A stretch of DNA of 64,000 nt from Parasulfuritortus sp036391875 (GTDB taxonomy: Bacteria; Pseudomonadota; Gammaproteobacteria; Burkholderiales; Thiobacillaceae), in NCBI GenBank assembly GCA_036391875.1, contig DASVZA010000018.1, forward strand, positions 1 to 64,000, read 5' to 3'. Position numbers and translations under genes: made by a program. Below, one piece after another: positions 1 through 8,017 of the stretch. Numbering within the stretch: the first letter of the stretch is position 1; every line of letters starts with the position of its first letter. The notes below the pieces were generated by a model. It saw nothing but the letters and a program-made list of their open reading frames with translations. It did no database searches and was not told where the DNA came from.

Positions 1-2055
1 GACTTCCTTTTCCGCCGTGATGTCGGTCAGCGAACCGTTCCAGAGGATGGTGCCGTCCTCGCCACGGTGCGGATTGGCCTCGCAGTGCACCCAGCGCAGG
101 CCGTCGAGCGTGCGGACCCGGAAGTTGATGAGCAATCTCGCCAGGCCGTCGGCCGAGTTGCGGAACCGTTCGATCACCAGCGGCTGGTCGCTCGGCTCGA
201 CGGCGGCGAAGACGCGGTCGAAGCTGTCCAGCGCGTCGGTCTGGGCGATGCCGAACAGCCGCTCGATGCCGGCGCTGATGAAGTCGACGTGGCGCACCAG
301 CCCGGGGTCGCGCCGCAACTGGAACACCGCGCCGGGCAGGTCGTCGGTGATCTCCTTCAGGCGGGCTTCGGCCCGGTAGCGCTCGGTGATGTCGAACAGC
401 ACGCCGAGCATGCCGGCCGGGCTGCCGTCGGCGAGCTGGAAGGCGGTGATCATGTAGATGACCCGGTGCGTGCTGCCGTCGGCGTAGACGATGTCGATCT
501 CGCGTTGCGCGGCGCCGCGGCTGGCGATGATCCGCTCGTCCTCGGCCTGGAAGGCTTCGCGCTCGGCCATGGGCAGGTAGTCTAGGTCCAGCACGCGCTT
601 GCCGATGAAGTCCTCACGGGCGATGCCGAAGGCGGCCTCGTAGGCCTGGTTGCAGGCGCTGAAGACGGTGTCCACGCCCTTGACGAAGACCGGATAGGGC
701 AGGGTGTCGAACAGGGCGCTCAGCACCGCGCTGCGGCGCGCGACCTGGTTCTCCAGTTCCCGGTTGAGCTGGCGCAGCGCCTCCGCCTGCCGGGCCAGGT
801 CCGCCTTGTGCGCGGCCAGGCGTTCGGCCATGCCGTTGAAGGCCGAGCCGAGGCGGCGGATTTCCTTGGGACCCTGTTCGCGGACCCGGGCGCTCAGATC
901 GTCGCCGGAGAGCGCCTCGACCGCCTCGACCAGGTTTTCCACCGGCTCGCTGAAGCGCCGCGCCAGCCAGGCCGAGAGCAGCGCGGCGAGGACCGAGCCG
1001 GCCAGCAGCAAGACCAGCATCTGGCCGGGCAGCCGGGCCAGCCAGGGCGCGAAGCTGTCCTGCGGGGCATAGGCCGCGACCCAGACCTGCTTGTCGCCCA
1101 GCTGTAGGGGCAGGAATTCGGCCAGCCAGTCGCGGCGGCCGGCATGCAGGTCGAACGGCCGGCCGGCCGGCTGGCCTTTTGCCAGCCAGGCACGGTAGGC
1201 GGCGGCGAGGGGAGAGCCCGGGAATTTGTCGGCTGCCTGCAGGAACAGCGCCTCGGGACCGACTTCCGGCTTTAGGTGCAGTTCGCGCGGCAGGCCGATG
1301 ATCTGGCCCGCCCCGGTCAGCACGGCCACCGAGCCCCCGCTGCCGATCGCCAATGCCTGGGTCTGGGTGGAGACGGTCTTGAGCAGGATGTCCATGGCGA
1401 TCACGTAGCGCTTGCCCGCCGCGTCGCGCCAGGGCATGGAGACGGTGATGCCGGGCCGGCCGGAAGCGAAGAAGATGTAGGGGTCGGTCCAGAAATAGCC
1501 GCCGTCCTTGGCCATCGCCACGGCGCCCCGGTACCAGGGCCGTTCGCTGCTGTTGAAGCCGACGTTGTCGCGCCATGCGTCCGACAACGGCGTATTCGCG
1601 TCGCGCCAGGTGTAGAAATGGGCGCGCTTGCCCCAGCTTGCCGGCTGGGCGATGCGGTTGGTCCAGGTGCCGTCGTCGTTGCGCAGCAGCAGATAGCTGC
1701 GTCCGTCGTCCTCGGCCAGGATGAATGCGGTGACCTGGGGATTGGTGGCCAGCAGCGGGATCAGGCGGCTGTTGAGGGCGCGGATCTGGTTTTCGTCCAA
1801 CGGGCCGGAGGCGTGGTCGGCGGTCAGTTGGCGGGCGCTGGCCAGGGTGTTCTCGAGATGGGCGAAGTTGTCCCGGAGGCTGACCAGCAGCGGCAGGCTG
1901 GCATCGCGCATGCCGGTGGCAGCGAGCTTGCTCTGGCTGGGCTGCAGGACGACCAGGTAGGTGGCCAGGGAAAACAGGGCAAAGAATACGACCAGCAGCG
2001 CGGTCATGCCGCGCATCAGCAGGCGTCGTATGTTCACTCCGCTACCCGGCAGCAT
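1..2055 (-). CDS. Membrane sensor with Cache, HAMP and two PAS domains (3' end beyond window)
   Basis: The frame runs off the left edge, so only about 685 N-terminal residues are visible. A membrane helix lies near residues 10-35, followed by a periplasmic region to about 340 that looks like a double-Cache ligand-binding domain (it contains a WYRGAV...GGYFWTDPYI-type stretch). A second helix near 343-367, a HAMP linker to about 425, and two PAS domains near 445-560 and 560-680 follow. The start at 2055 was chosen because GGGGGAGG lies just upstream; an in-frame ATG 13 codons earlier lacks this. The output module (histidine kinase, GGDEF or EAL) is outside the window, so the signalling type cannot be named. 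Confidence 0.85.
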   Translation of the reverse strand, partial: MLPGSGVNIRRLLMRGMTALLVVFFALFSLATYLVVLQPSQSKLAATGMRDASLPLLVSLRDNFAHLENTLASARQLTADHASGPLDENQIRALNSRLIPLLATNPQVTAFILAEDDGRSYLLLRNDDGTWTNRIAQPASWGKRAHFYTWRDANTPLSDAWRDNVGFNSSERPWYRGAVAMAKDGGYFWTDPYIFFASGRPGITVSMPWRDAAGKRYVIAMDILLKTVSTQTQALAIGSGGSVAVLTGAGQIIGLPRELHLKPEVGPEALFLQAADKFPGSPLAAAYRAWLAKGQPAGRPFDLHAGRRDWLAEFLPLQLGDKQVWVAAYAPQDSFAPWLARLPGQMLVLLLAGSVLAALLSAWLARRFSEPVENLVEAVEALSGDDLSARVREQGPKEIRRLGSAFNGMAERLAAHKADLARQAEALRQLNRELENQVARRSAVLSALFDTLPYPVFVKGVDTVFSACNQAYEAAFGIAREDFIGKRVLDLDYLPMAEREAFQAEDERIIASRGAAQREIDIVYADGSTHRVIYMITAFQLADGSPAGMLGVLFDITERYRAEARLKEITDDLPGAVFQLRRDPGLVRHVDFISAGIERLFGIAQTDALDSFDRVFAAVEPSDQPLVIERFRNSADGLARLLINFRVRTLDGLRWVHCEANPHRGEDGTILWNGSLTDITAEKEV

Positions 2056-2142
2056 GCCTCCCCCGATGTCGTTGTCATCCGACGATGTGGGCATGCTAGC
2101 AGATTTACCCGGCGCTCCGTGCTGGCTGGAAACGGCGTATCG

Positions 2143-2488
2143 CTAGCACAACCGGCGAATCCGCATTCTCGGCCGGTCTGGCCAGCCGCAAAGGAGGCCG
2201 GCGGTGGCCGGCTTCATGTCCTTGGTGGTGGTGTCGACCTGCTGGATGTGGATATTGAATCGCTCGCCGTCGCCCTGATTGGTGACCAGGGCGGGCGAGC
2301 AGTTCGTTGCCGGTGCGGGTGATGAAACGGGCCGCGGTCGGGTTGACCCCATAGAGGCGCATGCCTTCCCGGCCTCGTCGAGACGCAGGTCGAGCGCGGC
2401 CGGCATCGAGCACCAGCCGCTGAAGTCACATCTCGGAGTGGCCGGCGCGAGTGCGTCGGCGATCGGCTTGCCGGAGAAACCCGGCCCG
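2143..2488 (-). pseudogene. Decayed paralogue of the small unknown gene at 4594-5022
   Basis: Read leftward, this stretch can be aligned with the intact protein at 4594-5022, but only by changing frame twice. One frame gives a match to the DELAP..DF.GW region and the LRLDE segment, a second gives GMRLYGVNPTAARFITRTGN matching GMLRLFVVDPAEEHFIAKTG, and the first frame resumes for the IH..TKD...LCG ending. No start codon is evident at the 5' end. It begins about 20 bases after the stop of the DsrC-family gene, in the same direction, so it probably was once co-transcribed with it. The alignment was made by eye. Confidence 0.7.
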
Positions 2489-2509
2489 CCGGGAGCTACA
2501 GCGTGTCGA

Positions 2510-2809
2510 TCAGACGCAACCCGTCGGCTGGGGCAGGCCGCCGTACTTCGTGATCATCTTCATCGGTCCGCGCGGGAAGAGGTCGTAGAGCTCCTGCGCC
2601 TTGCGGTCCATGCCATGCATCTTGGCGAAATCGCGGATCGGCGGCACGGCCTGGGTCTCGCTGAAGACCTCGCGTGCCGACAGGATGTACTTCACGTGTT
2701 CGTCGGTCAGGGCGAAGTTGTCGTCCAGTCGGGCCAGTTCGTACATGACTTCTTCCGTCCAGATCGAGGGGTCGGCCAGATAACCGTTTCCGGTGAGTTC
2801 GAGTTCCAT
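2510..2809 (-). CDS. DsrC/TusE-family sulfur-carrier-like protein (C-terminal Cys only)
   Basis: A 99-residue protein with the DsrC/TusE fold signature: an N-terminal GYLADPSIWTEEV segment, a central helical part, and the ending LFPRGP...GLPQPTGCV. The penultimate cysteine is the conserved persulfide-carrying residue of the family. The second cysteine of true DsrC, which lies 11 residues earlier in the AC(K/R)xAGLPKPTGCV motif, is replaced (MITKYGGLPQPTGCV), so this is TusE-like or a DsrC homologue without redox-disulfide chemistry. TusE and DsrC proteins pass sulfur in tRNA thiolation or in dissimilatory sulfur oxidation. The start at 2809 gives the usual length; longer upstream frames lack family similarity. 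Confidence 0.85.
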   Translation of the reverse strand: MELELTGNGYLADPSIWTEEVMYELARLDDNFALTDEHVKYILSAREVFSETQAVPPIRDFAKMHGMDRKAQELYDLFPRGPMKMITKYGGLPQPTGCV

Positions 2810-2917
2810 GGGGATCCTGTATAGTTGAGTAAACGACTCCAGTATACCGGAGTTCCAGACCATTGTTGAACTAGGGCTGTTCATTTTTTCCAGCCATTGT
2901 AAGGGTGCGTGGCAGTG

Positions 2918-2992
2918 CGGGACCAGCCCGAAGGGCGCAGGACGCAACGTGGTTGCGGTCCCGAATGAAACGAGGGATGGGCCGTAGGCCCA
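2918..2992. repeat. Cluster of hairpins between the DsrC-like and peroxiredoxin genes
   Basis: Three perfect small inverted repeats occur in series: GCCC-GAA-GGGC (2926-2936), GCAAC-GTG-GTTGC (2944-2956) and TGGGCC-GTA-GGCCCA (2978-2992). The first two are enclosed by CGGGACC (2918-2924) and GGTCCCG (2957-2963), which could close a three-way junction. It sits in the 5' region of the peroxiredoxin gene. It may be a dispersed REP-type repeat or a structured leader; one window cannot decide. Confidence 0.5.
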
Positions 2993-3051
2993 CCGAGGAT
3001 GCTGTTCGAAACGGCGATCTCGAAACCAGAGCCGATCTTGCGGAGGATGCG

Positions 3052-3588
3052 ATGACTTTGAAAAAACTGCTGGCTGCATGCGCGGCGCTGCTCAGCCTGA
3101 ATGCCCATGCCGATCTGAAGGTCGGCGACCCGGCCCCCAACTTCACCGCCCAGGCCACGCTGGGTGGCAAGGTGTTCAGCTACTCGCTGCGCGATGCGCT
3201 CAAGCAAGGGCCGGTGGTCCTGTACTTCTACCCGGCCGCCTTCACGCCCGGCTGCACCATCGAAGCCCACAAGTTCGCCGAGGCGATCGACCGGTACAAG
3301 GCGCTCGGCGCCTCGGTCATCGGCGTGTCGCACGACCCCCTGGAAAAACTGCAGCGCTTCTCGGTGAGCGAATGCCGCAGCAAATTCCCGGTTGCGGCCG
3401 ACACCGACGGCGCGATCATGAAGGCCTACGATGCCGTCATGCCGGTGTTCAGCGGCTACGCCAGCCGGACGTCCTACGTCATCGCGCCGGACGGCAGGAT
3501 TGTGTACGTCTACAGCAGCCTGAGCCCCGACAAGCATGTCGAGAATACGCTGGCGGCGGTGAAGAAGTGGAAGGATGAGGGGCACTGA
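3052..3588 (+). CDS. Secreted peroxiredoxin (BCP/AhpC-TSA type)
   Basis: A 178-residue protein with an N-terminal signal peptide (KKLLAACAALLSLNAHA, cleavage about residue 20), so it should act in the periplasm. The thioredoxin-like fold carries the peroxidatic motif PAAFTPGCT with Cys68. The BCP-type resolving cysteine five residues later is absent; Cys108 (SECRSKF) is the other candidate. The family reduces hydroperoxides using thiol donors. The start at 3052 is supported by GGAGG at 3042-3046; the same frame stays open further upstream but there overlaps the hairpin cluster. It stands alone, divergent from the DsrC-like gene. Confidence 0.88.
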   Translation: MTLKKLLAACAALLSLNAHADLKVGDPAPNFTAQATLGGKVFSYSLRDALKQGPVVLYFYPAAFTPGCTIEAHKFAEAIDRYKALGASVIGVSHDPLEKLQRFSVSECRSKFPVAADTDGAIMKAYDAVMPVFSGYASRTSYVIAPDGRIVYVYSSLSPDKHVENTLAAVKKWKDEGH

Positions 3589-4003
3589 ATGGTAGGCAGC
3601 TATTCGGCGCGAACCGTGACATCACCTTGTCGGGGGACCGCAACAGGATGGGAACGGTCTGATTGGTAGGTCGCAGCATGTGCGTTGGCTTCGAGGCGAA
3701 AGGGTGAGTTCGTCGCAGGGTAAGCCGGTCCTTCGCGTCGTCGAAGGCGTCACCCGCGAAAGCCGCGGGACGAAACTGCGTGAACTCGCCGACCATGGCG
3801 TCGACTGACCTTCACTGCCTCTGATCGCCCGATGTAGCCAACGCCAAACTACAGTTGCACAGATGGCTTTATTCCATACTTGATTAGTCGGGTATTTGGG
3901 CTAGATTAAATTCATCATTCAACAGTACGGTACGTTCCATTTTCAAATCATCGCGTTACCCGGCAAGCGAGTGAGGCGCGGGTACCAGAGCAGGAGGATG
4001 GCA
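3589..4003. other. Non-coding interval with a possible promoter
   Basis: I see no gene with recognisable similarity here. The first 250 bases have ordinary GC content. About 3840-3960 is clearly AT-rich, unlike the surroundings, and probably holds the promoter of the following DsrC-like gene. A possible element is TTGATT (3880-3885) and TAGATT (3902-3907) with a 16-base spacer; this is a weak match. Confidence 0.4.
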
Positions 4004-4372
4004 ATGAACTACGACTCTGAAAGTTTCATTCGCCCTGGATACGAGACGAAATCCGAAGTTGGGTTTCCCTGTGCGCCAGTGGATTGGACGCGGCGACGGG
4101 CAGAACAAATGGCCGAGGACGAAGGGCTGGTTTTGTCGGAGGATCACTGGGAAGTAATCAACTCCCTGCAAGAGTTCTATATGCGCCACGATGCCCCTAC
4201 GATCAACGTCCGTGAACTGCATGACGCCCTTGAGGAGCACTTCCATCACGAGGGTGGCCTGAAGCACCTCTACGAGCTGTTCCCACGTGGCCCAGTCGCC
4301 CAGGGATGCCGCCTCGCCGGACTGCAAGCACCTGCAGGAGCGCAGGACAAAGGTTTCGGCAGTTCCGTCTGA
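4004..4372 (+). CDS. DsrC-family protein lacking the C-terminal cysteine
   Basis: A 122-residue protein related to DsrC: the central block LSEDHWEVINSLQEFYMRHD parallels the DsrC core and the end reads LYELFPRGPVAQGCRLAGLQ. The upstream redox cysteine is kept (QGCRLAGL), but the canonical PTGCV ending has become PAGAQ followed by about 10 extra residues, so the sulfur-carrying terminal cysteine is missing. It may be a regulatory or non-sulfur-transferring DsrC homologue. The ATG at 4004 is preceded by AGGAGG at 3992-3997; a GTG at 3971 and an ATG at 3998 are in frame but less well placed. Confidence 0.8.
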   Translation: MNYDSESFIRPGYETKSEVGFPCAPVDWTRRRAEQMAEDEGLVLSEDHWEVINSLQEFYMRHDAPTINVRELHDALEEHFHHEGGLKHLYELFPRGPVAQGCRLAGLQAPAGAQDKGFGSSV

Positions 4373-4593
4373 CCGAGAAGGCGGTAGGACAACTTGAAAC
4401 AGGTTGGAGGGGAATGTGGGGCGGCCGTATGTCCTATCCCCCCCAATGCTACATACCAAGGCTAGGCAGAACAGCGTTTCAATCCGGTGCTGAGGCGGTT
4501 AATCAGTCGATGCTGGGTGAACAGCCGCTCGGCTTGACCGGAAGCTGCCCTTCACGCTGATTTCAGCCGGCGGCAGCAGTGGCCGGACCAGCG

Positions 4594-5022
4594 TCACCCA
4601 CACAACCGACAAACCGTCATCAGCATCAAATCCTTCGCCGCGCCGTCGATCTTCGGCGCATGGATCTTCAGCCGCTTGTTGTCGTCGATCTGGCCGCTGG
4701 CCAGGGCGAGCAGGAACAGCAGCACGGCCGAGACGTCACTGGTGCGCGCGGCTTCGAGCAGTTCGTCGCCGGTCTTGGCGATGAAGTGTTCCTCGGCCGG
4801 ATCGACCACGAACAGGCGCAGCATGCCCTGCTGGGTTTCGTCGAGGCGCAGGCTGAGCACGCGGCCGTCCTTCAGCATCCAGCCTTCGAAGTCCCATTCC
4901 GAGGTGACCGGCGCGAGTTCGTCGGTGATGAGGCTGCCGAAGAAGTCCGGCTCGGCCGCTGCGGCGCCGCCCGGCAGGGTGTTGAGTTGTTCGATCAGCT
5001 TGGCCCAGTCTTCGGCGGTCAT
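4594..5022 (-). CDS. Conserved small protein of unknown function, last gene of the mutS operon
   Basis: A 142-residue acidic, apparently soluble protein without signal peptide or membrane segment. I do not recognise the family. The middle has a regular GWMLKDGRVLSLRLDE then LRLFVVDPAEEHFIAKTGDE pattern suggesting a beta-rich fold, and the C-terminus ends VCRLCG with two cysteines three residues apart. It starts 15 bases after the AF1514-family gene and probably shares the mutS transcript. A frameshifted relative lies at 2143-2488 next to a DsrC-like gene, hinting at a link to sulfur metabolism, but that is inference. Confidence 0.75.
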   Translation of the reverse strand: MTAEDWAKLIEQLNTLPGGAAAAEPDFFGSLITDELAPVTSEWDFEGWMLKDGRVLSLRLDETQQGMLRLFVVDPAEEHFIAKTGDELLEAARTSDVSAVLLFLLALASGQIDDNKRLKIHAPKIDGAAKDLMLMTVCRLCG

Positions 5023-5037
5023 CGCATACCTCGGCGG

Positions 5038-5319
5038 TCAGATTGAATTGAGGGGCATGAAGCAGAACACGTGGCGGCCACGTTCGAAGTCGACGACCAG
5101 GGTGCCGCCCCGGTTCTTGGCGTAGTCGATCCAGCCCGGCGTGTCGCAGCCCTGGTGGCATTCGCTGACGCCATTGGGCGATTCCAGGTTGCGGTCGCGG
5201 TCGTAGAAGGACAGCAGCATGGCGTCGCCGAGCAGGTGGTTGGCGGCGGCTTCGGCCAGCTTCAGGCTGGCGTTGAAATCGAGGCCGAGTTCGCCGGCGT
5301 CGAGGTGCAGGGTTTTCAT
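5038..5319 (-). CDS. AF1514-family (DUF5619-like) small protein
   Basis: A 93-residue protein. The pattern of an N-terminal strand, a helix rich in Ala/Leu, a SFYDRDRNLESPNG segment, a cysteine pair in ECHQGCDTPG, then DYAKNRGGTLVVDF and a final aromatic strand resembles the AF1514/DUF5619 family as I remember it. The function of the family is unknown to me. The ATG overlaps the mutS TGA (ATGA), so it is translationally coupled to mutS. Confidence 0.65.
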   Translation of the reverse strand: MKTLHLDAGELGLDFNASLKLAEAAANHLLGDAMLLSFYDRDRNLESPNGVSECHQGCDTPGWIDYAKNRGGTLVVDFERGRHVFCFMPLNSI

Positions 5320-7871
5320 CGGGCGAGCCTTTTCAGTTCGTACAACTGGTCCAGCGCCTCGCGCGGGGTGAGGCTGTCCGGATCGAGATCGGCCAGCCGG
5401 GCGAGGGCGGGCGAGGGCGGTTCGGGTTCTGCCGGCGGCGGCAGGGCGGCGAACAGGTCGCCCTGGCCGGCTTGTGCGACCTGGGCGTTTTCCAGTTCGA
5501 CCAGCTTGCGCCTTGCGGCGTTGACCACGGCGGTCGGCACGCCGGCCAGCTTGGCGACCTGGATGCCGTAGCTTTGCGAGGCGGGACCGTCCTCGACGCT
5601 GTGCAGGAAGGTGAGGTTGCCGCCCGATTCGACCGCGTCGAGGTGGACGTTGGCCACCGTGCGGTATTCCTGGGTCAGCTGGGTCAGCTCGAAGTAGTGG
5701 GTGGCGAACAGGGTGTAAGCGCGCACTCGCTCGGCCAGGTGGCGGGCCACCGACCAGGCGATGGAGACGCCGTCGAAGGTGGAGGTGCCGCGCCCGATCT
5801 CGTCCATCAGCACCAGGCTCTGCTCGGTGGCGTTGTTGAGAATCTGGGCGGTCTCGGTCATCTCGACCATGAAGGTGGAACGACCGCCGGCCAGGTCGTC
5901 CGAGGAGCCGACCCGGGTGAATATCTGGTCGACCGGCCCGATGACGGCGCGCGCCGCCGGCACGTACAAGCCGCAGCAGGCCATCAGCACGATCAGTGCG
6001 GTCTGGCGCATGTAGGTCGACTTGCCGCCCATGTTGGGGCCGGTGACCACCAGCATCTGCCGGGTCGGGTCGAACTTGAGGTCGTTGGCGATGAAGCTGT
6101 CGACGCGCGGCTCGACCACCGGGTGGCGGCCGGCTTCGATGGTGAGCCCCCACTCGTCCGCGAAGGTCGGCCGGACGTGGTTGCGCAGCACGGCGAGCTC
6201 GGCCTGGCCGGCCAGCACGTCGAGCCCGGCGACGGCCATGGCGACCACCTGCAGCGCGGCGATGTGCGGCGCGAGGTCGTCGAGCAGTTGGTCGTAGAGC
6301 TGCTTCTCGCGGGCCAGGGCGCGCTCGGCGGCGGACAGGAACTTGTCCTCGAAGGTCTTCAGTTCCGGCGTCAGGTAGCGCTCGACGTTCTTCAGCGTCT
6401 GGCGGCGGTGGTAGTCGGCCGGCACCTTGTCCGACTGGCCGCGGCTGACTTCGATGTAGAAGCCGCTGACCTTGTTGTATTCGACCCGCAGGTTGCCGAT
6501 CCCGGTCCGTTCCCGCTCGCGCGCTTCGAGCTGGATCAGGAAGTCGCCGCAATTGGCCTGCAGGCCGCGCAGTTCGTCCAGTTCCGGGTCGTAGCCATCG
6601 GCGATCACGCCGCCTTCGCGGATCACCGTGGCCGGTTCCTCCTTGATCGCACGCGCCAGTTGCTCGCCCGGCGCCTCGGTGAAGACCAGCCGCCCGGCCG
6701 TCTCGGCCAGGGCCGGGTTGCCGGCCAGCAGGCCGCGCAATGCCGGCAGGCGGGCCAGGCTGTCGCGCAGGCCGGACAGGTCGCGCGGCCGGGCGGTCTT
6801 CAGCGCGATGCGGGCGGCGATGCGCTCCAGGTCGGCCATGCCCTTCAGTTCGCGGCGGATGTCGCGGCCCGTGTCCGGGGCTTCGATCAGCGCCTGGATG
6901 GCGTCCAGGCGGCGGCCCAGGGCGGCGCGGTCGCGCAGGGGGTGGTGCAGCCAGTGCTTGAGCAGGCGGCTGCCCATGCCGGTGACGCACCGGTCCAGTT
7001 CGGAGAACAGGGTCGGCTCGACTTCGCCGCGCAGGGTCTCGCTGATCTCCAGCGTGCGCCGCGCGGCGCCGTCCATGAGCACGTACTCGCTATCCTGCTC
7101 CAGCACCAGGCCGGCGACATGGGGCAGGGTGCTCTGCTGGGTATGGCGGGCGTAGTCGAGCAACAGGCCGGCGGCGGCCTGGATCAGGGGCCGCTGTTCG
7201 ACGTTGTAGGCGGAGAGATCGTGCACGCCGAAGTGCTCGGTGAGCAGGCGCTCGCCCCGTTCGGCGTCGAACTGCCAGGCGGGCCGGCGCACGATGGCGG
7301 CCTTGAGGCCGGCCAGGGCGGGGTGTTCGAAGCCTTCCGGCAGCAGGATCTCGGACGGCGTCAGGCGGGCCAGTTCGGAGCCGAGCCGGTCGGGGCCGAC
7401 CTCCTTGGCCGCCAGGCGGCCGGAGGACAGGGTCAGCCAGGCCAGGGCGAGGCGGGATTTTTGCACCGCGATGGCCAGGATCAGGGCGTCGCGCTTGTCG
7501 TCGAGCAGGACGTCGTCGGTCAGTGTGCCTGGCGTGACGATGCGTACCACCTTGCGCTCGACCGGGCCCTTCGAAGTCTTGGGGTCGCCGATCTGTTCGC
7601 AGATCGCCACCGATTCGCCCATCCGCACCAGCCGGGCCAGGTAGGGCTCGCAGGCGTGGAAGGGCACGCCCGCCATCTTGATCGGCTCGCCGGCCGATTG
7701 GCCGCGCGTGGTCAAGGTGATGTCGAGCAGGCGGGCCGCCCGTTCTGCGTCGTCGAAGAACAGTTCGTAGAAGTCGCCCATGCGGTAGAACACCAGCATG
7801 TCCGGGTGTTCGGATTTGATGCGCAGGTACTGCTGCATCATCGGCGTGTGTTTTTCCAGATCGGTTTTCAA
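5316..7871 (-). CDS. mutS: DNA mismatch repair protein MutS
   Basis: An 851-residue MutS, the normal length. The N-terminal domain has HTPMMQQYLRIKSEHPDMLV and the mismatch-contacting GDFYEL motif (Phe-x-Glu). The C-terminal ATPase has Walker A GPNMGGKST near residue 613 and a Walker B/signature segment LVLMDEIGRGTSTFDG. It binds base mismatches and recruits MutL. The likely start is a TTG at 7871, because the HTPMMQQYL block lies upstream of the first ATG pair; no strong ribosome site is visible. Two small genes follow in the same transcript. Confidence 0.97.
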   Translation of the reverse strand: MKTDLEKHTPMMQQYLRIKSEHPDMLVFYRMGDFYELFFDDAERAARLLDITLTTRGQSAGEPIKMAGVPFHACEPYLARLVRMGESVAICEQIGDPKTSKGPVERKVVRIVTPGTLTDDVLLDDKRDALILAIAVQKSRLALAWLTLSSGRLAAKEVGPDRLGSELARLTPSEILLPEGFEHPALAGLKAAIVRRPAWQFDAERGERLLTEHFGVHDLSAYNVEQRPLIQAAAGLLLDYARHTQQSTLPHVAGLVLEQDSEYVLMDGAARRTLEISETLRGEVEPTLFSELDRCVTGMGSRLLKHWLHHPLRDRAALGRRLDAIQALIEAPDTGRDIRRELKGMADLERIAARIALKTARPRDLSGLRDSLARLPALRGLLAGNPALAETAGRLVFTEAPGEQLARAIKEEPATVIREGGVIADGYDPELDELRGLQANCGDFLIQLEARERERTGIGNLRVEYNKVSGFYIEVSRGQSDKVPADYHRRQTLKNVERYLTPELKTFEDKFLSAAERALAREKQLYDQLLDDLAPHIAALQVVAMAVAGLDVLAGQAELAVLRNHVRPTFADEWGLTIEAGRHPVVEPRVDSFIANDLKFDPTRQMLVVTGPNMGGKSTYMRQTALIVLMACCGLYVPAARAVIGPVDQIFTRVGSSDDLAGGRSTFMVEMTETAQILNNATEQSLVLMDEIGRGTSTFDGVSIAWSVARHLAERVRAYTLFATHYFELTQLTQEYRTVANVHLDAVESGGNLTFLHSVEDGPASQSYGIQVAKLAGVPTAVVNAARRKLVELENAQVAQAGQGDLFAALPPPAEPEPPSPALARLADLDPDSLTPREALDQLYELKRLAR

Positions 7872-7944
7872 GGCGGCGGCAGTGGTGGCGGGAGGGCTAT
7901 TTTAACGGGGCGGGGCGGATTGGGTGGCCGAATGAGTCAATGCC

Positions 7945-7973
7945 GTGACAAGGGTCTTAATCCTAGCTATGCT
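7945..7973 (+). promoter_or_regulatory. Sigma-70-like promoter for cytochrome c4
   Basis: GTGACA (7945-7950) and TATGCT (7968-7973) are separated by 17 bases, in the divergent interval between mutS and the cytochrome gene, 44 bases before its ATG. Confidence 0.45.
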
Positions 7974-8017
7974 CCGCACCTGTTACGAATAAACCGGACG
8001 GGGCGGTCTTCAATACC

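Noticed and set aside
614..1576. Minus-strand frame of 320 codons within the sensor gene
   Set aside because: Arg/Pro/Gly-rich out-of-frame translation; the correct frame on the same strand gives Cache, HAMP and PAS domains.
3479..3796. Minus-strand frame of 105 codons in the gap after the peroxiredoxin gene
   Set aside because: Half of it is antisense to the peroxiredoxin and the rest has no recognisable similarity or ribosome site.
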